A stretch of DNA of 64,000 nt from Alphaproteobacteria bacterium (GCA_021774575.1 JAJFIX010000038.1:51158-115157); one strand, 5' to 3'. Shown: positions 46,920-59,289, counted from the first letter of the stretch. A program made the numbers and translations. Notes: generated from the letters alone by a model not told the origin.

Positions 46920-47123
46920 ATGACGAAACAAGACGCCCAAACCGCACCGGAACCAGACGGAAAGTCGGCACAGATAAAGGCCGTGGAGACACGTTCCGTT
47001 TCCTGCGATGGCGGTGGCGGTGTATCCGGCCATCCTCGCGTTTTCTTGGAAATGGGCGATGGGCCTCATGTCGATTGCCCCTATTGCAGCTGCCGTTATT
47101 TGTACGAAGTTGAGGGCGCGTGA
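46920..47123 (+). CDS. Zinc-finger (zf-CHCC) protein, NDUFS6-like
   Basis: A 67-residue protein whose C-terminal half has the CHCC zinc-site pattern: Cys29, then His and Cys ligands in GHPRVFLEM and HVDCPYCSCRY. The family is related to the NDUFS6 subunit of mitochondrial complex I and is common in Alphaproteobacteria. The stop overlaps the GTG start of polA by two bases. Confidence 0.85.
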   Translation: MTKQDAQTAPEPDGKSAQIKAVETRSVSCDGGGGVSGHPRVFLEMGDGPHVDCPYCSCRYLYEVEGA

Positions 47124-49948
47124 CGTCGAAACAAGCGGGGATCCCCGAGCGGCTCTATCTTGTAGATGGGTCGGGCTACATTTTTCGCGCTTTTCATGCC
47201 TTGCCCTCAATGACCCGTTCCGATGGGACACCGGTTAATGCCGTCTACGGCTTTTGCCAGATGATCCAGAAATTGATGGATGATGCGGCGGGCGACGCCG
47301 TGGCGATCATTTTCGACAGCGCCCGGGAAAATTTCCGCAACGAAATTTATGCCGACTATAAGGCCAATCGCGACGAAACACCGGAAGAGCTGATCCCCCA
47401 ATTTGGCCTTATTCGCGACGCCACCCGCGCTTTTAACCTGCCGTCGCTAGAACTCGCGGGTTATGAAGCCGACGACCTCATTGCCACCTATGCCAAAGAG
47501 GCGGTCTCGCTCGGTATAGAGGTCGTCATTATGTCATCGGATAAGGATCTGATGCAGCTGGTGCGCGACGGCGTCAGCATGCGCGACCCAATGAAAAATC
47601 GCGATATCGGCCCGGCCGAAGTGATGGAGAAATTCGGTGTCATGCCGAACAAGGTCGTTGATGTGCAGTCACTTGCTGGCGATAGCGTCGATAATGTGCC
47701 CGGCGTACCGGGCATTGGGGTCAAGATAGCTGCCTTGCTGATCAATGAATATGGCGATCTCGATACATTGCTCGCCCGGGCCGGCGAGATTAAACAGACG
47801 AAGCGTCGGGAAAACTTGCTTGAATTTGCCGATAAGGCGCGGGTGAGCCGTGAATTGGTCAGGCTTAAGGCCGATGTCCCGGTCGAGGAAAAGCTCGGTG
47901 ATCTAGTTTGGCAGCCGCCCGAACCCGAAACAGTACTGAAATTTCTCGAAGATCAGTCGTTCAAGTCGATTGCGGCCAAACTTCGCAGCCGGTGGGCCGA
48001 AGCGGGGCTGGTCGATGCGGCACCCCTAACCGGCGGGGCGGTCGAGACCGTTGAATATGAGCTGGTCCAAGATATGACGCGACTCCAGTTTTGGTTGAGT
48101 GAGGCGCAGGCAGCGGGCATCGTTGCCTATGATAGTGAGACAACGTCGCTCAACGCGATGCGGGCACGCCTAGTCGGTTTTTCCTTGGCAACGGCGCCGG
48201 GCCGCGCTTGTTATATTCCGCTGACCCATGTCAGTCCTCGACCCCAAGGGGCGCTAGATCTCCTCGGCGGCGACGACGGCGCCAACGAGGCCGAAACGCC
48301 TCTCGTGCAAATCCCAGTAAGCCAAGCGCTGATAGCGCTAAAAGCCCTCATTGAGGACCCCAGCATTCTCAAGGTCGGACATAATATCAAATATGATTTG
48401 GTCGTTCTTGACCAGGCTTGTGCCCGCGAGTTGGGTGATGATATGCGCCCGGCGGCAAAAGCCGTCGACGATACGATGCTGCTTTCATATGTGCTCGATG
48501 GTGGACGTCATCGCCACGGTCTCGATGAACTTACCGACCGGCATTTGAGCCATCGGATGATCAAGTTTACCGAAATTGTCGGCACCGGGAAAAAGCAAAT
48601 CGGTTTCGATGAAGTTCCCCTCGACCAGGCAAGGGATTATGCGGCCGAAGATGCGGACATGACCCTGCGCCTGCATGAGCTGTTGAAGCCGCGCCTGGCC
48701 ATTGAGCATATGGCGACCCTCTATGAAACCATCGAACGCCCGCTGATACCGGTAATCGTCTCTATTGAAGAAGCGGGCATCGCCATTGATTCGGGCGAGC
48801 TGCGGGCGCTGAGCAAAAATTTTGCCGGTCGTATGGAGACCTTCGAAGTCAAGGCCCACAAACTTGCCGGGGAGGCGTTTAACCTGGCCTCACCCAAGCA
48901 GTTGGGCCATATACTCTTTGACAAGATGAGCTTGCCGGGAGCTAAGAAAACTAAGACCGGCGCCTATGCAACCGGTGCCGATGTGCTCGAAGATCTTGCC
49001 GCTCAAGGTCACGATTTGCCCCAAACGGTGCTCGATTGGCGCCAACTTTCAAAGCTCAAATCGACCTATACCGATGCTTTGACTGAGCAAGTAAACGCCT
49101 CGACTGGCCGCGTTCACACTGCCTACGGCATGGCAATTGCGCAAACCGGGCGGCTCAGTTCCAATGATCCAAATTTGCAAAACATACCGGTGCGCACCGA
49201 AGAGGGGCGCAAGATCCGCCATGCTTTCCGGGCAGCGGATGGGTGCCGGCTTGTATCCCTGGATTATTCTCAAATCGAATTGCGGATCGTCGCCCATGTT
49301 GCGGAAATTGAGCCGCTGATCGCGGCATTTCACGCCGGTCAGGATATCCACGCTTTAACCGCCGCCCAGGTTTTTGGTGTGTCTCTCGACGACATGACCG
49401 GGGATTTACGGCGTCGGGCAAAGGCGATCAATTTCGGTATTATCTATGGTATTTCGGCTTTCGGGCTGGCCCGCAATCTCGGCATTGGCCGGGCCGAAGC
49501 CAAGAATTATATCGACGCCTATTTCGCGCAATATCCGGGGATCCGAGAATATATGGATCGAACGATCGCATCGGCGCAGCAACAGACCTATGTTGAGACC
49601 CTTTTTGGCCGGCGGATATATTTGGCCGGGATCAATGAGAAAAACCCAAATTTGCGCGGTTTTGCCGAACGTCAGGCGATCAACGCGCCCATTCAGGGAA
49701 CGGCGGCCGATATTATTAAGCGGGCGATGATCCGGGTGCCGAATGCATTGACCGCCGCCGGGTTAGACGCGGCGATGATCCTGCAGGTGCATGATGAATT
49801 GCTGTTTGATGTTCCTGAGCCCCAGGTCGATGAAACAATTTCCGTCGTGCGGGCGGTCATGGAGGGCGCGACGCGGCCGGTCATTGAGTTGGCAGTGCCG
49901 TTGGTCGCCGACGCTGGAACTGGTGCGACCTGGCAAGAGGCGCACTAA
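47120..49948 (+). CDS. polA: DNA polymerase I
   Basis: Repair and Okazaki-fragment polymerase of 942 residues, with all three domains. The 5' nuclease domain opens YLVDGSGYIFRAFHAL. The 3'-5' exonuclease appears active: VAYDSETTSLN, GHNIKYDLVVL and YAAEDADMTL keep the metal-binding acids. Polymerase motifs are SLDYSQIELRI (A), RRAKAINFGIIYG (B) and QVHDELLFDV (C). Translation starts at GTG 47120, coupled to the zf-CHCC gene. It overlaps convergent rppH by four bases. Confidence 0.97.
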   Translation: MTSKQAGIPERLYLVDGSGYIFRAFHALPSMTRSDGTPVNAVYGFCQMIQKLMDDAAGDAVAIIFDSARENFRNEIYADYKANRDETPEELIPQFGLIRDATRAFNLPSLELAGYEADDLIATYAKEAVSLGIEVVIMSSDKDLMQLVRDGVSMRDPMKNRDIGPAEVMEKFGVMPNKVVDVQSLAGDSVDNVPGVPGIGVKIAALLINEYGDLDTLLARAGEIKQTKRRENLLEFADKARVSRELVRLKADVPVEEKLGDLVWQPPEPETVLKFLEDQSFKSIAAKLRSRWAEAGLVDAAPLTGGAVETVEYELVQDMTRLQFWLSEAQAAGIVAYDSETTSLNAMRARLVGFSLATAPGRACYIPLTHVSPRPQGALDLLGGDDGANEAETPLVQIPVSQALIALKALIEDPSILKVGHNIKYDLVVLDQACARELGDDMRPAAKAVDDTMLLSYVLDGGRHRHGLDELTDRHLSHRMIKFTEIVGTGKKQIGFDEVPLDQARDYAAEDADMTLRLHELLKPRLAIEHMATLYETIERPLIPVIVSIEEAGIAIDSGELRALSKNFAGRMETFEVKAHKLAGEAFNLASPKQLGHILFDKMSLPGAKKTKTGAYATGADVLEDLAAQGHDLPQTVLDWRQLSKLKSTYTDALTEQVNASTGRVHTAYGMAIAQTGRLSSNDPNLQNIPVRTEEGRKIRHAFRAADGCRLVSLDYSQIELRIVAHVAEIEPLIAAFHAGQDIHALTAAQVFGVSLDDMTGDLRRRAKAINFGIIYGISAFGLARNLGIGRAEAKNYIDAYFAQYPGIREYMDRTIASAQQQTYVETLFGRRIYLAGINEKNPNLRGFAERQAINAPIQGTAADIIKRAMIRVPNALTAAGLDAAMILQVHDELLFDVPEPQVDETISVVRAVMEGATRPVIELAVPLVADAGTGATWQEAH

Positions 49949-50445
49949 GTATCGGCAAAGTTTTTAAACTCGACCATCAGCGTCTGATAAACCTCTTGCT
50001 TGAAGGCCGCACCGTGACTGGCGAGCTCGGTTAGCGCTTGCCAGCGCCACTGGGCAAATTCCGGCTCTGGGCCATCAGTGATGCCATCAGTGATGCCATC
50101 AATATCAAATTCTCTGTCATCGCCTAAAAATCGGCAGGCGAACCATTTTTGCCGTTGTCCACGGAATTTTCCGCCAAGCGCAATCCCTAGAAGCTCTGCG
50201 GGCAGGTCGTAGCAGACCCAGTTTTTCGCCTCTCCCAGAAACGCAATTGACGTCGCGCCGGTTTCTTCGGCTAGTTCCCGCTTGGCGGCATCCCAGGGCT
50301 CTTCACCATCCTCGATACCTCCCTGGGGCAACTGCCATACACCGGGCAAAGAGAAGCGCTCACCAACCCAGATGTGGCCCGCCTTATTAAACAAGACTAC
50401 ACCGGCATTGGGTCGATAGGGCAGCTCAGCAAAATTGTCCGCCAT
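49945..50445 (-). CDS. rppH: RNA pyrophosphohydrolase
   Basis: RppH removes pyrophosphate from the 5' end of mRNAs, triggering decay. The 166-residue product has YRPNAGVVLFN at the N-terminus and the Nudix box GGIEDGEEPWDAAKRELAEE (about residues 42-61). An internal in-frame duplication gives DGIT twice (about residues 116-123), from a 12-bp direct repeat near 50079-50102. It is the last gene of the long leftward block; ctpA ends 10 bases upstream. Confidence 0.93.
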   Translation of the reverse strand: MADNFAELPYRPNAGVVLFNKAGHIWVGERFSLPGVWQLPQGGIEDGEEPWDAAKRELAEETGATSIAFLGEAKNWVCYDLPAELLGIALGGKFRGQRQKWFACRFLGDDREFDIDGITDGITDGPEPEFAQWRWQALTELASHGAAFKQEVYQTLMVEFKNFADT

Positions 50446-50455
50446 ATGTGGGCAG

Positions 50456-51763
50456 CTATTCCGTCGTCGATTGCGGGCGGAACAGATTTGCCAGGGCGAT
50501 ACCGTGGATTAGGTCGATGGCACGCGATAGCTGATAATCTTCCGGCGCAATCGCTTGGCCGCTCGCGGCAATTTCTCCGTCATCCTCGCCGGTATCGCCG
50601 CGTGGATTATCCAGGGAGTTGCGTAAATCTTCTTCGCGCAATCCTGCGGGGCCGCCGATTGCCTCGACCGTTGACTGGGCAACCTCAATATCTGGCGAGA
50701 TGCCCGTGCCTTGGATCGACCGGCCGCTTGGCGTGTAATAACGTGCCGTGGTCAGCCGCATCGCGCCGTGGCCGGGGATTGGCACAATCGTTTGTACCGA
50801 ACCTTTACCAAAAGATTGAGTGCCCATAATAACCGCCCGATGATGGTCTTGCAGGGCTCCGGCAACGATTTCAGAAGCCGAGGCCGAGCCGCCATTAATC
50901 AATACGACGATCGGCAACCCATTCGTCAGATCGCCGAGGGTGGCGTTATAGCGACTGTCACCATCATTGCTGCGGGTTTTGGTGGAAACAATTTCACCCT
51001 GATCAAGAAAGGCATCAGAGATTTTGATTGCCTGGTCGAGTAGACCGCCGGGATTGTTGCGCAGATCGAGGATCAGGCCTTTTTGGCTGTCGCCTAGTTC
51101 GGCCCGCATTTCACCGATTTCGCGGATCAGCCCTTCTTCGGCTTGCTCGTTGAAGGTGGTGATGCGGACATAGGCGACATCTTCAAGGATGCGGCTGCGA
51201 GCCGACTGAATGCGGATAACGTCGCGGGTTATGACGATATCGAAGGGATCGACACCCTCGCGACGCACGGTCAAAATAATGTCGGTGTTTACCTGGCCGC
51301 GCATCAGATCGATGGCTTCATTAAGATCCATGCCGAGGATCGCTTGGCCATCAAGATGGGAGATATAGTCGCCGGCTTCCACGCCTGCCTTATCGGCCGG
51401 GGTGCCATCGATCGGCGCAATGACGCGGATCAATCCCTGGTCCATGGTGACTTCAATGCCGAGGCCGCCAAACTCGCCGCGAGTCTGGACCTGCATATCA
51501 GAATACATTTCTTCGTTCATATAGCTCGAATGAGGATCTAGCGAGGCCAGCATGCCGTTGATTGCTTCTTCGACCAGATCCTTGTCGACCGTATCATCGA
51601 CATAAAAGGCCCGGACCCGTTCAAAAATGTCGCCAAATAACTCCAGTTGGCGAAACGTCTCTGAATCTGTTGCCGTCTGTGCGATTGCGGCGTGGGGCAG
51701 CGCGAGCAGCGTTCCCGCGGCCAATAATCCAGCTAGTCCGATCGAAAGAAGTGTTTTACGCAT
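50456..51763 (-). CDS. ctpA: Carboxy-terminal processing protease CtpA (S41)
   Basis: A 435-residue periplasmic protease with a signal peptide (residues 1-29, cleavage after AIA) when started at 51763; a start at 51793 is also possible. It has a PDZ domain (DKAGVEAGDYISHLDG) and an S41 domain with the catalytic Ser in GGSASASEIV and Lys in QSFGKGSVQ. The C-terminus is acidic. It sits directly after envC, a common alphaproteobacterial order, which suggests a role in cell-wall hydrolase control. Confidence 0.93.
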   Translation of the reverse strand: MRKTLLSIGLAGLLAAGTLLALPHAAIAQTATDSETFRQLELFGDIFERVRAFYVDDTVDKDLVEEAINGMLASLDPHSSYMNEEMYSDMQVQTRGEFGGLGIEVTMDQGLIRVIAPIDGTPADKAGVEAGDYISHLDGQAILGMDLNEAIDLMRGQVNTDIILTVRREGVDPFDIVITRDVIRIQSARSRILEDVAYVRITTFNEQAEEGLIREIGEMRAELGDSQKGLILDLRNNPGGLLDQAIKISDAFLDQGEIVSTKTRSNDGDSRYNATLGDLTNGLPIVVLINGGSASASEIVAGALQDHHRAVIMGTQSFGKGSVQTIVPIPGHGAMRLTTARYYTPSGRSIQGTGISPDIEVAQSTVEAIGGPAGLREEDLRNSLDNPRGDTGEDDGEIAASGQAIAPEDYQLSRAIDLIHGIALANLFRPQSTTE

Positions 51764-51817
51764 TACCTTGGTCCTACCCTTGTGTTCAGTCATCTCTGTT
51801 CAATAACCTGTATTCTG

Positions 51818-53071
51818 TTATCCGTGTGCCGCCAGCCAAGGCAGCGGATTAACCGGCGCTCCTTGCTCACGAAGCTCAACATAAAGTGTTGGTTCGCTGT
51901 TGTCGCGCCCGGTTTCGTTCGAACCGGGCGCCGAGCCAATCGGCTCGCCGGTCAACACCCACTGGCCGACCACAGCCGATACATCGGCGAACCCCGCCAG
52001 CAGTGAATGATAGCCCTCTCCATGATCGATGATCAAGATTAACCCAAAATTCTGAAATGGCCCGGCAAAGACGACTTTGCCGTCCCAAGGGGCAATGATG
52101 CGGCCACCGGGCGGTACGGCGAAGGTGGTCCCGCGATGGGTGCCGCCATATTCTTTCTGGTCGCCAAAGCGGTGCACGATGCGGCCCTGGGTGGGGGCGG
52201 CCATTTCGCCTTCGGCGCTGCTGGCCGGGCGCAAGAGTTCAAATATTCGTGCGTCGGCCGGGCCGGCGGCCAAATCCGCGCTTCTGTTTGCCGCGAGTGC
52301 CGCTGCTTGGCGGCGCAGTTCGGCGAGCAGGGTTTCGAGGTCAGTCGCGCGCGACGCTTGCTCGGCTATCCGGGCTTGCACTTCTCCTTGCTGCGCGGTC
52401 AGTCCAGAGAGCAAGGCTTCCTTATCCCGTGCCAAAACCGCCAGGCGTTCGATCTCGCGCGCCAATTCGGCGCGCGCCGTTGAAGACCGCTGACGACGAT
52501 CTCTAAGGTCACTATGGAGCGCGGCGATTTCATCCATTTCCGTTCGCAATGAGGCGGCTTCGGCCTCAATTAGCGGGACGGCGGAGCGCATCAACAATCC
52601 TGTGCGCACGATGTCATTTGCGTTGCTAGGACTGACGAGGAGGGACGCCGGTGGGCGAAGGGCCATGCGTTGCAGCGCGGCCAGCGTTCCCGCCATAGAA
52701 GCCATGCGTTGCTCAAGCTCCGCCTCGCGCTGTCTCGTTTGTGCGTCGAGCTGGTCAATTTGCGTTTCAAGGGACGCAATTCCGGCTTCCAGGGGTTGGA
52801 CCTTTGCCGAAGTGGCCATCAATTCGTCGCGTAGGTGATTGAGGTCCCCCGCTAAATCCTCCGATTGTCGGCCGAGATCGGTGACCAACGTCCCGTCGGT
52901 CGCGCTCGATTGTCGAATTTCTTCCAATTCCTGCACGATTGCCGTCGCGCCTGTTGGTCTTTGATCGGGTAATGGCTGGGCCAATACAGGCGGTGCGGAC
53001 ATGCAGAAAGCCGCCAGCGCGATAATTGCGGGTTTCGGTTGTCTCGCATTGGCGGTTCGCACGGGGGGCAT
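51818..53071 (-). CDS. EnvC-like murein hydrolase activator (degenerate LytM domain)
   Basis: A 417-residue exported protein. The start at 53071 gives a signal peptide (residues 1-31, after VLA); the frame is open to 53233 but would overlap rlmH. Two coiled-coil stretches (about 50-130 and 175-265) precede a C-terminal M23/LytM domain. Zinc ligands are lost: HRGTTF has Thr where Asp is expected and LYVELRE lacks the final His. It is therefore an activator of amidases at division, not a hydrolase, as for EnvC. Confidence 0.88.
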   Translation of the reverse strand: MPPVRTANARQPKPAIIALAAFCMSAPPVLAQPLPDQRPTGATAIVQELEEIRQSSATDGTLVTDLGRQSEDLAGDLNHLRDELMATSAKVQPLEAGIASLETQIDQLDAQTRQREAELEQRMASMAGTLAALQRMALRPPASLLVSPSNANDIVRTGLLMRSAVPLIEAEAASLRTEMDEIAALHSDLRDRRQRSSTARAELAREIERLAVLARDKEALLSGLTAQQGEVQARIAEQASRATDLETLLAELRRQAAALAANRSADLAAGPADARIFELLRPASSAEGEMAAPTQGRIVHRFGDQKEYGGTHRGTTFAVPPGGRIIAPWDGKVVFAGPFQNFGLILIIDHGEGYHSLLAGFADVSAVVGQWVLTGEPIGSAPGSNETGRDNSEPTLYVELREQGAPVNPLPWLAAHG

Positions 53072-53142
53072 CGGCGGTCTCAGCAGGGCTGCAACATCAA
53101 ATACGATTTCTAATCTGGGCAAGTGCAGGCCAAATATCAAGA

Positions 53143-53607
53143 TCAGGCTCGGTGATAGGGGTGATTGTTCAAGATTTGCTGGGCTCGATAAATTTGCTCC
53201 GCGAGCATAACCCGCGCCAACATGTGGGGCCAAGTGTAGGGGCCCATCGAAAGGTTCAGCCGCGCCTTTTCACGCACGGAATGATCGAGCCCGTCGGCGC
53301 CGCCAAGAATAAATGCAATATCGGTTTCACCATGGTTTCGCCAGACACCCATTTGGTTGGCCAGACCGACGCTGCCAAGCTGGCGACCGCTTTCATCGAG
53401 CGCCACGATGAGCGCATTCTTTGGGATTGCCCGCAGCAAGGCGTCGGCTTCTTCGGCACGCCGCCGGTCGATATCCTGAGGTGGGCGACGGAGGTCGATT
53501 TCACGAATATCCAGCGGCCAATCCTTGATCCGACCCGTATAATGGGCAAAATGGTCACGCTCGGGACCGGCCCGCATCCGCCCCATCGCCGCGATGGTTA
53601 TGCGCAT
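53143..53607 (-). CDS. rlmH: 23S rRNA pseudouridine-1915 N3-methyltransferase
   Basis: RlmH methylates pseudouridine 1915 in helix 69 with S-adenosylmethionine. The 154-residue SPOUT protein has LVALDESGRQLGS-like (IVALDESGRQLGS) and FILGGADGLDHSVREKA, the knot region, and ends YHRA. It lies 15 bases after rsfS, its usual neighbour. Confidence 0.95.
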   Translation of the reverse strand: MRITIAAMGRMRAGPERDHFAHYTGRIKDWPLDIREIDLRRPPQDIDRRRAEEADALLRAIPKNALIVALDESGRQLGSVGLANQMGVWRNHGETDIAFILGGADGLDHSVREKARLNLSMGPYTWPHMLARVMLAEQIYRAQQILNNHPYHRA

Positions 53608-53622
53608 CGCTGCGAGCTCCAG

Positions 53623-54036
53623 TCAAACCGTTGCAGATTCCGTTTCCGATCTCATCGGATCGGTTAAATCATGTTCCCACAATCGCTCCAGATCGTAATA
53701 GGCGCGGATTTCTGGCCTAAATAGATGCACGATCACCGGGCCGGCATCGACCAGAACCCAGTCACCGGTGGTCCTTCCCTCGACGGTAAGCCAGGTCACG
53801 CCGAGCTTCTTGAGCGCGGTTTGGATGTGGACCGCCATGGAATCAACTTTTCGGCGCGATGCACCACTGGCGATGACCATATAGTCGGCAAAATTTGCTT
53901 TACCGGCGAGTGAAATAACCTTCACGTCATCTGCTTGATCTTCGTCTAGGGCCGTTTCGATCAGCGCCAGAATTTCCCCTGTATCCAGTACGGGGCTTTT
54001 AACCTTTTTCTCTACGATGGGGCTGTCCTCACTCAT
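53623..54036 (-). CDS. rsfS: Ribosomal silencing factor RsfS
   Basis: RsfS (Iojap/DUF143) binds L14 and blocks subunit joining under nutrient limitation. The 137-residue product has DYMVIASGASRRKVDSMA, VEGRTTGDWVLVDAGPVI and VHLFRPEIRAYYDLERLW, the family core. It lies between nadD and rlmH, the standard arrangement. Confidence 0.95.
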   Translation of the reverse strand: MSEDSPIVEKKVKSPVLDTGEILALIETALDEDQADDVKVISLAGKANFADYMVIASGASRRKVDSMAVHIQTALKKLGVTWLTVEGRTTGDWVLVDAGPVIVHLFRPEIRAYYDLERLWEHDLTDPMRSETESATV

Positions 54037-54140
54037 TCAACGTCCGCCACGATTTGCGTTTTTTGGCGGTCGGTTTAACGTTAGCTCAAATGCGAAATGT
54101 GTCAATCTCAACGAATTGGTGTCTCTATAGTCGATGTTGG

Positions 54141-54776
54141 TCACGTTTTCCACTCCCCGGCGGCCCGAAGTGCGGTGGAGGAGGTTAAATTGTGACGGAT
54201 GGCGATAAAACCCCAAGCCGGTGCCGCGCAATCGGCGAGGTGATTTATGTGGCGAGCCGGCAGGCGGTGAGCCCGATAGCGGGCAGCGGCAAGGCCGGCA
54301 AGTGCGCCCCTGTCATAGGTGTGGCGGGCAAAGACACCGATCGGCACTGTTTCAAATATCCGGGTCCATTGGCGCCATTTCGTGATCTGCATCAGGTTAT
54401 CGGCCCCCATTAGCCAGACAAATCGGGCCGAAGGCGCCCGCCCGGTGAGGGAAGCCAATGTATCGGCTGTATAGCGCGTGTCGAGCTGGCGCTCAATGTC
54501 GGTTACCCAAATTCGCCGGTCTGACGTTATGGATTTCGCCTGGGCCAAACGATCTTCGAGCGACGCCATGCCGGCCGTTGGCTTTAAGGGGTTTTGAGGG
54601 GAGACAAGCCACCACACGGCATCGAGATCCAGACGAGAAAGGGCGGCCCGACTGATATCGAGATGGCCGTCATGGGCGGGATTAAAAGATCCCCCAAGCA
54701 GCCCGATCCGCTGACCGTGCCATTGTCTTGAGCTTAAGGCTTGCGCGCTCAAATTATTTGGCCGGATTTGGGTCAC
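54141..54776 (-). CDS. nadD: Nicotinate-nucleotide adenylyltransferase
   Basis: NadD adenylates nicotinate mononucleotide in NAD synthesis. The 211-residue product has GLLGGSFNPAHDGHLDIS (nucleotidyltransferase motif with the HxGH-like DGH), WWLVSPQNPLKP, and a later STALRAAGEW resembling the ISSTxIR motif. It is 21 bases after proA in the leftward block. Confidence 0.94.
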   Translation of the reverse strand: MTQIRPNNLSAQALSSRQWHGQRIGLLGGSFNPAHDGHLDISRAALSRLDLDAVWWLVSPQNPLKPTAGMASLEDRLAQAKSITSDRRIWVTDIERQLDTRYTADTLASLTGRAPSARFVWLMGADNLMQITKWRQWTRIFETVPIGVFARHTYDRGALAGLAAARYRAHRLPARHINHLADCAAPAWGFIAIRHNLTSSTALRAAGEWKT

Positions 54777-54797
54777 CAGTCAGCTTTTAACATTGGC

Positions 54798-56088
54798 TCA
54801 GGGCCGAGTTTGGCCGGTGCCGCGCACGACATATTTAAATGTCGTCAGCTGTTCGGCGCCGACCGGTCCACGGGCGTGCAGCTTGCCAGTTGAAATGCCA
54901 ATTTCCGCCCCCATACCAAATTCACCGCCGTCGGCAAATTGGGTCGAGGTGTTATGCAGGACGATGGCGCTTTCGACATGATCAATAAATTCGGCTGCCG
55001 CGGCGTCATTGCGTGTGATAATCGCGTCAGTATGGCCCGATCCATAGCGATTGACGTGATCGACAGCCTGACGAATGCCTTCGACAATATGAACGGATAT
55101 GACCGGTCCCAGATATTCCGTGACCCAGTCTTCTTCGTTGGCCGCAGTGACCCGGCTATCCAAGTCTTGCGCCTGCTGGTCGCCCCGAACCTGGCACCCG
55201 GCTTCGGTTAGGTCGGTCACGATATCGCTAAAGTAAGACGCCGCCGCCGATTTATCGATGAGTAGGGTCTCGGTTGCGCCGCACACGCTGGTTCGGCGCA
55301 TTTTTGCGTTAACCGTTATGGCGCGTGCCATTTCCGGATCCGCCTCGGCGTGAATATAGGTGTGGCAAAGCCCTTCCAAGTGGGAAAAGACGGGAACTTT
55401 TGCCTCGCGTTGGACCCGGTCAACGAGGGATTTCCCGCCCCGGGGCACGATGACGTCGACGGTGTCGGTCATGGTAAGTAGCTTGCCGACCGCCGCGCGA
55501 TCGGTTGTCGGTATGGCCTGGATTGCCGTTTCTGGCAGTTCGGCAGCTCTAAGACCGTCGCGCAGGCACTCGAGGATGGCGGTCGATGAACGAAAACTTT
55601 CCGAGCCACCACGTAAAATCGCGGCATTGCCGGATTTCAAGCACAAGCCCCCGGCGTCGGCGGTCACGTTTGGGCGGGATTCGTAAATAATTCCGATAAC
55701 ACCCAGGGGGACGCTGATCCTCGAAATAATCAGCCCATTCGGGCGTTCGCGCCGATCTAGTTCGCGGCCGACAGGGTCGGGAAATTTAGCGATTTCCTCC
55801 AGTCCAACGGCCATCGCCTCTATGCGTGCGCTGTCGAGAGCCAATCGATCGATTAGCGGTTCGGCCAGACCTTTGGCGGTCGCCGCCGCTACATCTTCGG
55901 CATTGGCGGCTTGTATGTCGGCGGATTTGGCGCGTAGCGCCGCCGCTGCTTTCACCAATGCGAGATCTTTTTGGTCGGAGCTGGCGACACCGAGGGCGTG
56001 TGCCGCGCTTTTGGCATTTTGGCCGAGCTCGTCCATCATTGTGTCGATCGACACGGCAGGGGATCCCTTTGGCTCTAACGGTATGACA

Positions 56089-56096
<8 letters not shown>
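54798..56096 (-). CDS. proA: Gamma-glutamyl phosphate reductase
   Basis: ProA makes glutamate semialdehyde for proline synthesis. The 432-residue product has the catalytic Cys in RRTSVCGATETLL and IYESRPNVTADAG near residue 120. The start at 56096 overlaps the end of proB by eight bases (ATGAGTAA), so the genes are coupled; a start at 56126 would lie deeper in proB. Confidence 0.95.
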
Positions 56097-58307
<2,211 letters not shown>

Positions 58308-58332
58308 TCAAATGGAGGCCAATAAACATAAA

Positions 58333-58355
58333 GGGGACTGGTCGACCCAGTCCCC
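58333..58355 (-). terminator. Hairpin between rpmA and obgE
   Basis: A 9-bp perfect stem (58333-58341 with 58347-58355) with a 5-base loop. On the minus strand it is followed by CCTTTATG, so the T tract is short. It probably reduces read-through from the ribosomal-protein genes into obgE. Confidence 0.6.
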
Positions 58356-58421
58356 TCATATGTATCTTTGGTGCCCACCATAAATGGGCGCCCGTTATCG
58401 CTGTGATCAACAGTAGAGGTG

Positions 58422-58676
58422 TTACGAACCGTCCACTGAAACAAAGGTCCGGCCGCCAGCCTTTTTGGCGAAGCTGACCTTGCCTTCAATCAGAGAAAAG
58501 AGGGTGTGATCGCGTCCAATGCCGACATTGGTTCCCGGATGGAACTTGGTGCCGCGTTGGCGAACGATAATATTGCCGGGAATAACAATTTCGCCGCCAT
58601 ACTTTTTGACGCCGAGCCGACGTCCCGCCGTATCTCGACCGTTGCGCGAACTGCCACCTGCCTTTTTATGGGCCAT
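58422..58676 (-). CDS. rpmA: 50S ribosomal protein L27
   Basis: bL27, 84 residues, near the peptidyl-transferase centre. The N-terminus [15 protein letters not shown] and [25 protein letters not shown] core are typical. It lies 6 bases after rplU and shares its promoter. Confidence 0.97.
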   Translation of the reverse strand: MAHKKAGGSSRNGRDTAGRRLGVKKYGGEIVIPGNIIVRQRGTKFHPGTNVGIGRDHTLFSLIEGKVSFAKKAGGRTFVSVDGS

Positions 58677-58682
58677 GGTTGG

Positions 58683-59171
58683 TTACTCCTTGCCTTCGGT
58701 TTCTTTTGCGCTTTCGGGGCTTTTTGTCTCGGTGGCTTTTTTCGTCGCCGGCTTCTTGGCCGGGCTGGCCTTTTTTGCCGCAGCTTTCGGTGCGTCTTCT
58801 GCCGCGTCCTTGGCAGGCTCTGCTTTGGCCTTGGCCGGGGCGGCGGCCTTTTTGCCGCCCTTGGGCAGGACATCGGTAATGCGCAATGTGGTCAGCAGTT
58901 GCCGGTGGCCCGCTTTACGACGGTAATTTTTGCGACGCTTTTTCTTAAAGACGATGATCTTCTCGCCGCGCCCCTGTTCCAGGACCTCGGCAATCACCGA
59001 TGCGCCTTCAACCATCGGCGTACCGATGGTTTGGCTTTTCTCATCGCCCATGATCAGTACGTCCGAAAACGTCACATTGCTACCTGGCTCGGCAATCAGT
59101 TTTTCAACGGCGAGCACGTCGCCTGCTGCTACTTTATACTGCTTGCCGCCGGTCTTGATGACTGCGTACAT
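58683..59171 (-). CDS. rplU: 50S ribosomal protein L21 with long C-terminal tail
   Basis: bL21 has its normal core in residues 1-103 ([34 protein letters not shown]). A roughly 60-residue Lys/Ala/Pro/Glu-rich tail, predicted disordered, extends the total to 162 residues against about 103 in E. coli. Such tails occur in some Alphaproteobacteria. It is first in the rplU-rpmA unit. Confidence 0.95.
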   Translation of the reverse strand: MYAVIKTGGKQYKVAAGDVLAVEKLIAEPGSNVTFSDVLIMGDEKSQTIGTPMVEGASVIAEVLEQGRGEKIIVFKKKRRKNYRRKAGHRQLLTTLRITDVLPKGGKKAAAPAKAKAEPAKDAAEDAPKAAAKKASPAKKPATKKATETKSPESAKETEGKE

Positions 59172-59289
59172 GATAGTGGTCCACTCCGGCTCATAAATTC
59201 AATTTCGATTCGCCCCCGTTTCCGGCCAATTTGCACCCAATTCGCACACAAAAAAGGCGCGCGTCTCCGGGGACGGCAGCGAGGCGCGG

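Noticed and set aside
53072..53233. N-terminal extension of the EnvC-like protein
   Set aside because: It would overlap rlmH by 91 bases and bury the signal peptide.
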